Positions 62,765-64,000 of a stretch of 64,000 nt of DNA are shown piece after piece. The notes below the pieces were generated by a model. It did no database searches and was not told the origin of the DNA. It saw only the letters and a list, made by a program, of their open reading frames with translations. Position numbers and translations under genes: made by a program. The DNA comes from Kitasatospora sp. SolWspMP-SS2h (GTDB lineage Bacteria > Actinomycetota > Actinomycetes > Streptomycetales > Streptomycetaceae): the NCBI RefSeq assembly GCF_003259315.1, contig NZ_QLLT01000002.1, forward strand, positions 248,001 through 312,000. Reading direction: 5' to 3'. The first letter of the stretch is position 1; each line of letters begins with the position of its first letter.

Positions 62765-64000
62765 ATGCACGGACCGCACCGCTCCGTCCGCACCGCCGTG
62801 GCCCTCGCCCTGGCCGCCGCTGGCCTGGCCACCGTCGGCGGGACGTCCGCCCAGGCCGCCGACACCACCGCCCAGGTCTGGATCACCACCGCCGACGGCG
62901 GCAGCCGCCTGGCCCAGGCCGCCTCCGTCGCGTTCTCCGCCACCAGCCCGCAGGCGCAGGACATCGCGGTCAACGCGGCCGACGCGCAGCAGCCGCTGGT
63001 CGGCTTCGGCGCCGCGTTCACCGAGTCCTCCGCCCACCTGGTGGCCGGGCTGTCCGCCACCACCCGGGCCGCCCTGATGAACGACCTGTTCTCCACCGCG
63101 GGCGGCGGCATCGGCCTCAACTACCTGCGCCAGCCGCTCGGCGCCTCCGACTTCGTCTCGCACCTGCCGTTCTACTCGTACGAGGACACCCGGGGCTCGT
63201 TCTCCATCGCCCGCGACCAGCAGGAGATCCTGCCCGCGATCAACCAGGCCCGCGCGGTCAACCCGAACATCCGGATCATGGGCACCCCGTGGTCCCCGCC
63301 CGCCTGGATGAAGACCTCGAACTCCCTCAACGGCGGCAGCCTGAAGCCGGAGAACTACGGGGACTTCGCCGACTACCTGGTCAAGGCGGTCCAGGCGTAC
63401 GGCGCGGCCGGCGCCCCGATCAGCGACCTGACCGTCGCCAACGAGCCCAAGTTCCAGACCACGTACCCTTCCACCGGGATGACGGCCGCCCAACAGGCGG
63501 ACTTCATCAAGGTGCTGGACACCAAGCTGACCGCCGCCGGGCTGTCCACCGACCTCTACGCCTACGACCACAACTGGGACGACACCTCCTTCCCGCTGAG
63601 CGTGCTCTCCCAGGACGCCTCGGTGGCCCGGCTCAAGGGCGCGGCGTTCCACTGCTATGGCGGCCAGCCCGAGGCCGAGCAGCAGGTGGCGAACACCGGG
63701 AAGGCGGTGTTCTTCACCGAGTGCACCGGCACCGACTCCGCCACCCCCGCGCAGACCTTCAGCAGCACCCTGAAGTGGCAGACCGAGAACCTGATCATCC
63801 GCAACCTGCGCAGCGGCGGCCGCACCGCCGTCCTCTGGAACGTCGCCCTGGACGCCAACGGCGGCCCGCAGTACGGAAACTGCTCCACCACCTGCAACGG
63901 CGTGCTGGAGGTCTCGGGCGGCGGCTACAGCAAGAACGCCGAGTACTACGTGCTCGGCCACGTCTCCAAGTTCGTCAAGCCGGGCGCCCGCCGGATCGGT
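62765..64000 (+). CDS. Secreted GH30 glycosidase, cut by the window end
   Basis: The visible 412 residues start at an ATG behind AAGGAG and have no stop before the window ends. The signal peptide ends in AQA|ADTTAQ. The GH30 barrel has VGFGAAFTESSAHL, TPWSPPAWMKT, the acid/base Glu227 in VANEP and the nucleophile Glu319 in FFTECTG. It is a clear paralogue of the upstream gene and probably in the same operon, 106 bases downstream. Whether it also has a carbohydrate-binding domain cannot be seen. Confidence 0.93.
   Translation, partial: MHGPHRSVRTAVALALAAAGLATVGGTSAQAADTTAQVWITTADGGSRLAQAASVAFSATSPQAQDIAVNAADAQQPLVGFGAAFTESSAHLVAGLSATTRAALMNDLFSTAGGGIGLNYLRQPLGASDFVSHLPFYSYEDTRGSFSIARDQQEILPAINQARAVNPNIRIMGTPWSPPAWMKTSNSLNGGSLKPENYGDFADYLVKAVQAYGAAGAPISDLTVANEPKFQTTYPSTGMTAAQQADFIKVLDTKLTAAGLSTDLYAYDHNWDDTSFPLSVLSQDASVARLKGAAFHCYGGQPEAEQQVANTGKAVFFTECTGTDSATPAQTFSSTLKWQTENLIIRNLRSGGRTAVLWNVALDANGGPQYGNCSTTCNGVLEVSGGGYSKNAEYYVLGHVSKFVKPGARRIG

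Overview
The window is very GC-rich, uses GTG and TTG starts freely, and carries the Pup-proteasome locus (ferredoxin, arc, dop, pup, prcB, prcA, pafA, FKBP genes, pafB, pafC, tatA, tatC). This points to the chromosome of an actinomycete of the Streptomyces/Kitasatospora group. I see no rRNA genes, CRISPR arrays, transposases or phage structural genes.

Positions 1-11.2 kb hold housekeeping genes: cobalamin-dependent methionine synthase (metH), a HAD phosphatase, a family 5 solute-binding lipoprotein, a LuxR-type response regulator abutting a RecB-like nuclease, an M50 protease with CBS domains, and the tRNA m1A58 methyltransferase that precedes the proteasome locus.

Positions 11.2-25.5 kb are the protein-turnover and secretion core. 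Arc unfolds pupylated proteins, PafA attaches Pup, Dop removes it, and PrcA/PrcB form the 20S core. Three FKBP-type prolyl isomerase genes (lipoprotein, membrane-anchored, cytosolic) sit between pafA and pafBC. PafBC is the DNA-damage regulator pair. Two very small genes, one zinc-ribbon and one membrane protein, link pafC to tatA and tatC. The encoded Pup ends in Glu, not Gln.

Positions 25.5-53.3 kb look accessory. They hold a GntR regulator with a perfect operator, a flavin-reductase-like gene divergent from an ArsR-type regulator across a 13-bp-arm palindrome, an ABC exporter divergent from a two-component system, an AraC regulator, an AhpD-like protein, a zinc-ribbon gene broken by an 11-bp tandem duplication, a nitronate monooxygenase and a TmrB-like ATP-binding protein. 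These are followed by a four-gene operon of roadblock/LC7 proteins plus a DUF4388-like protein with no GTPase, an MFS exporter with its regulator, and a carbohydrate block (ROK regulator, sugar ABC importer without ATPase, DUF5107 protein, ThuA-RICIN protein, and a large secreted beta-propeller/RICIN protein). A further ArsR gene and a roadblock paralogue close the region. In the Streptomyces gene order I remember, the Ski2-type helicase lies close to tatC; here it is at 54.7 kb, so about 28 kb appears inserted.

Positions 53.3-54.5 kb hold the most unusual unit: a conserved gene of unknown function, read leftward, followed by two RNAs that fold as circularly permuted tRNAs (T-arm, capped acceptor stem, D-arm) and a strong terminator. 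The topology matches the tRNA-like module of bacterial Y RNAs (YrlA), but no Ro60/TROVE gene is present.

Positions 54.7-64 kb hold the helicase, a 574-residue protein of unknown function, and a LacI regulator divergent from two tandem secreted GH30 glycosidases. The second GH30 gene runs off the end of the window.
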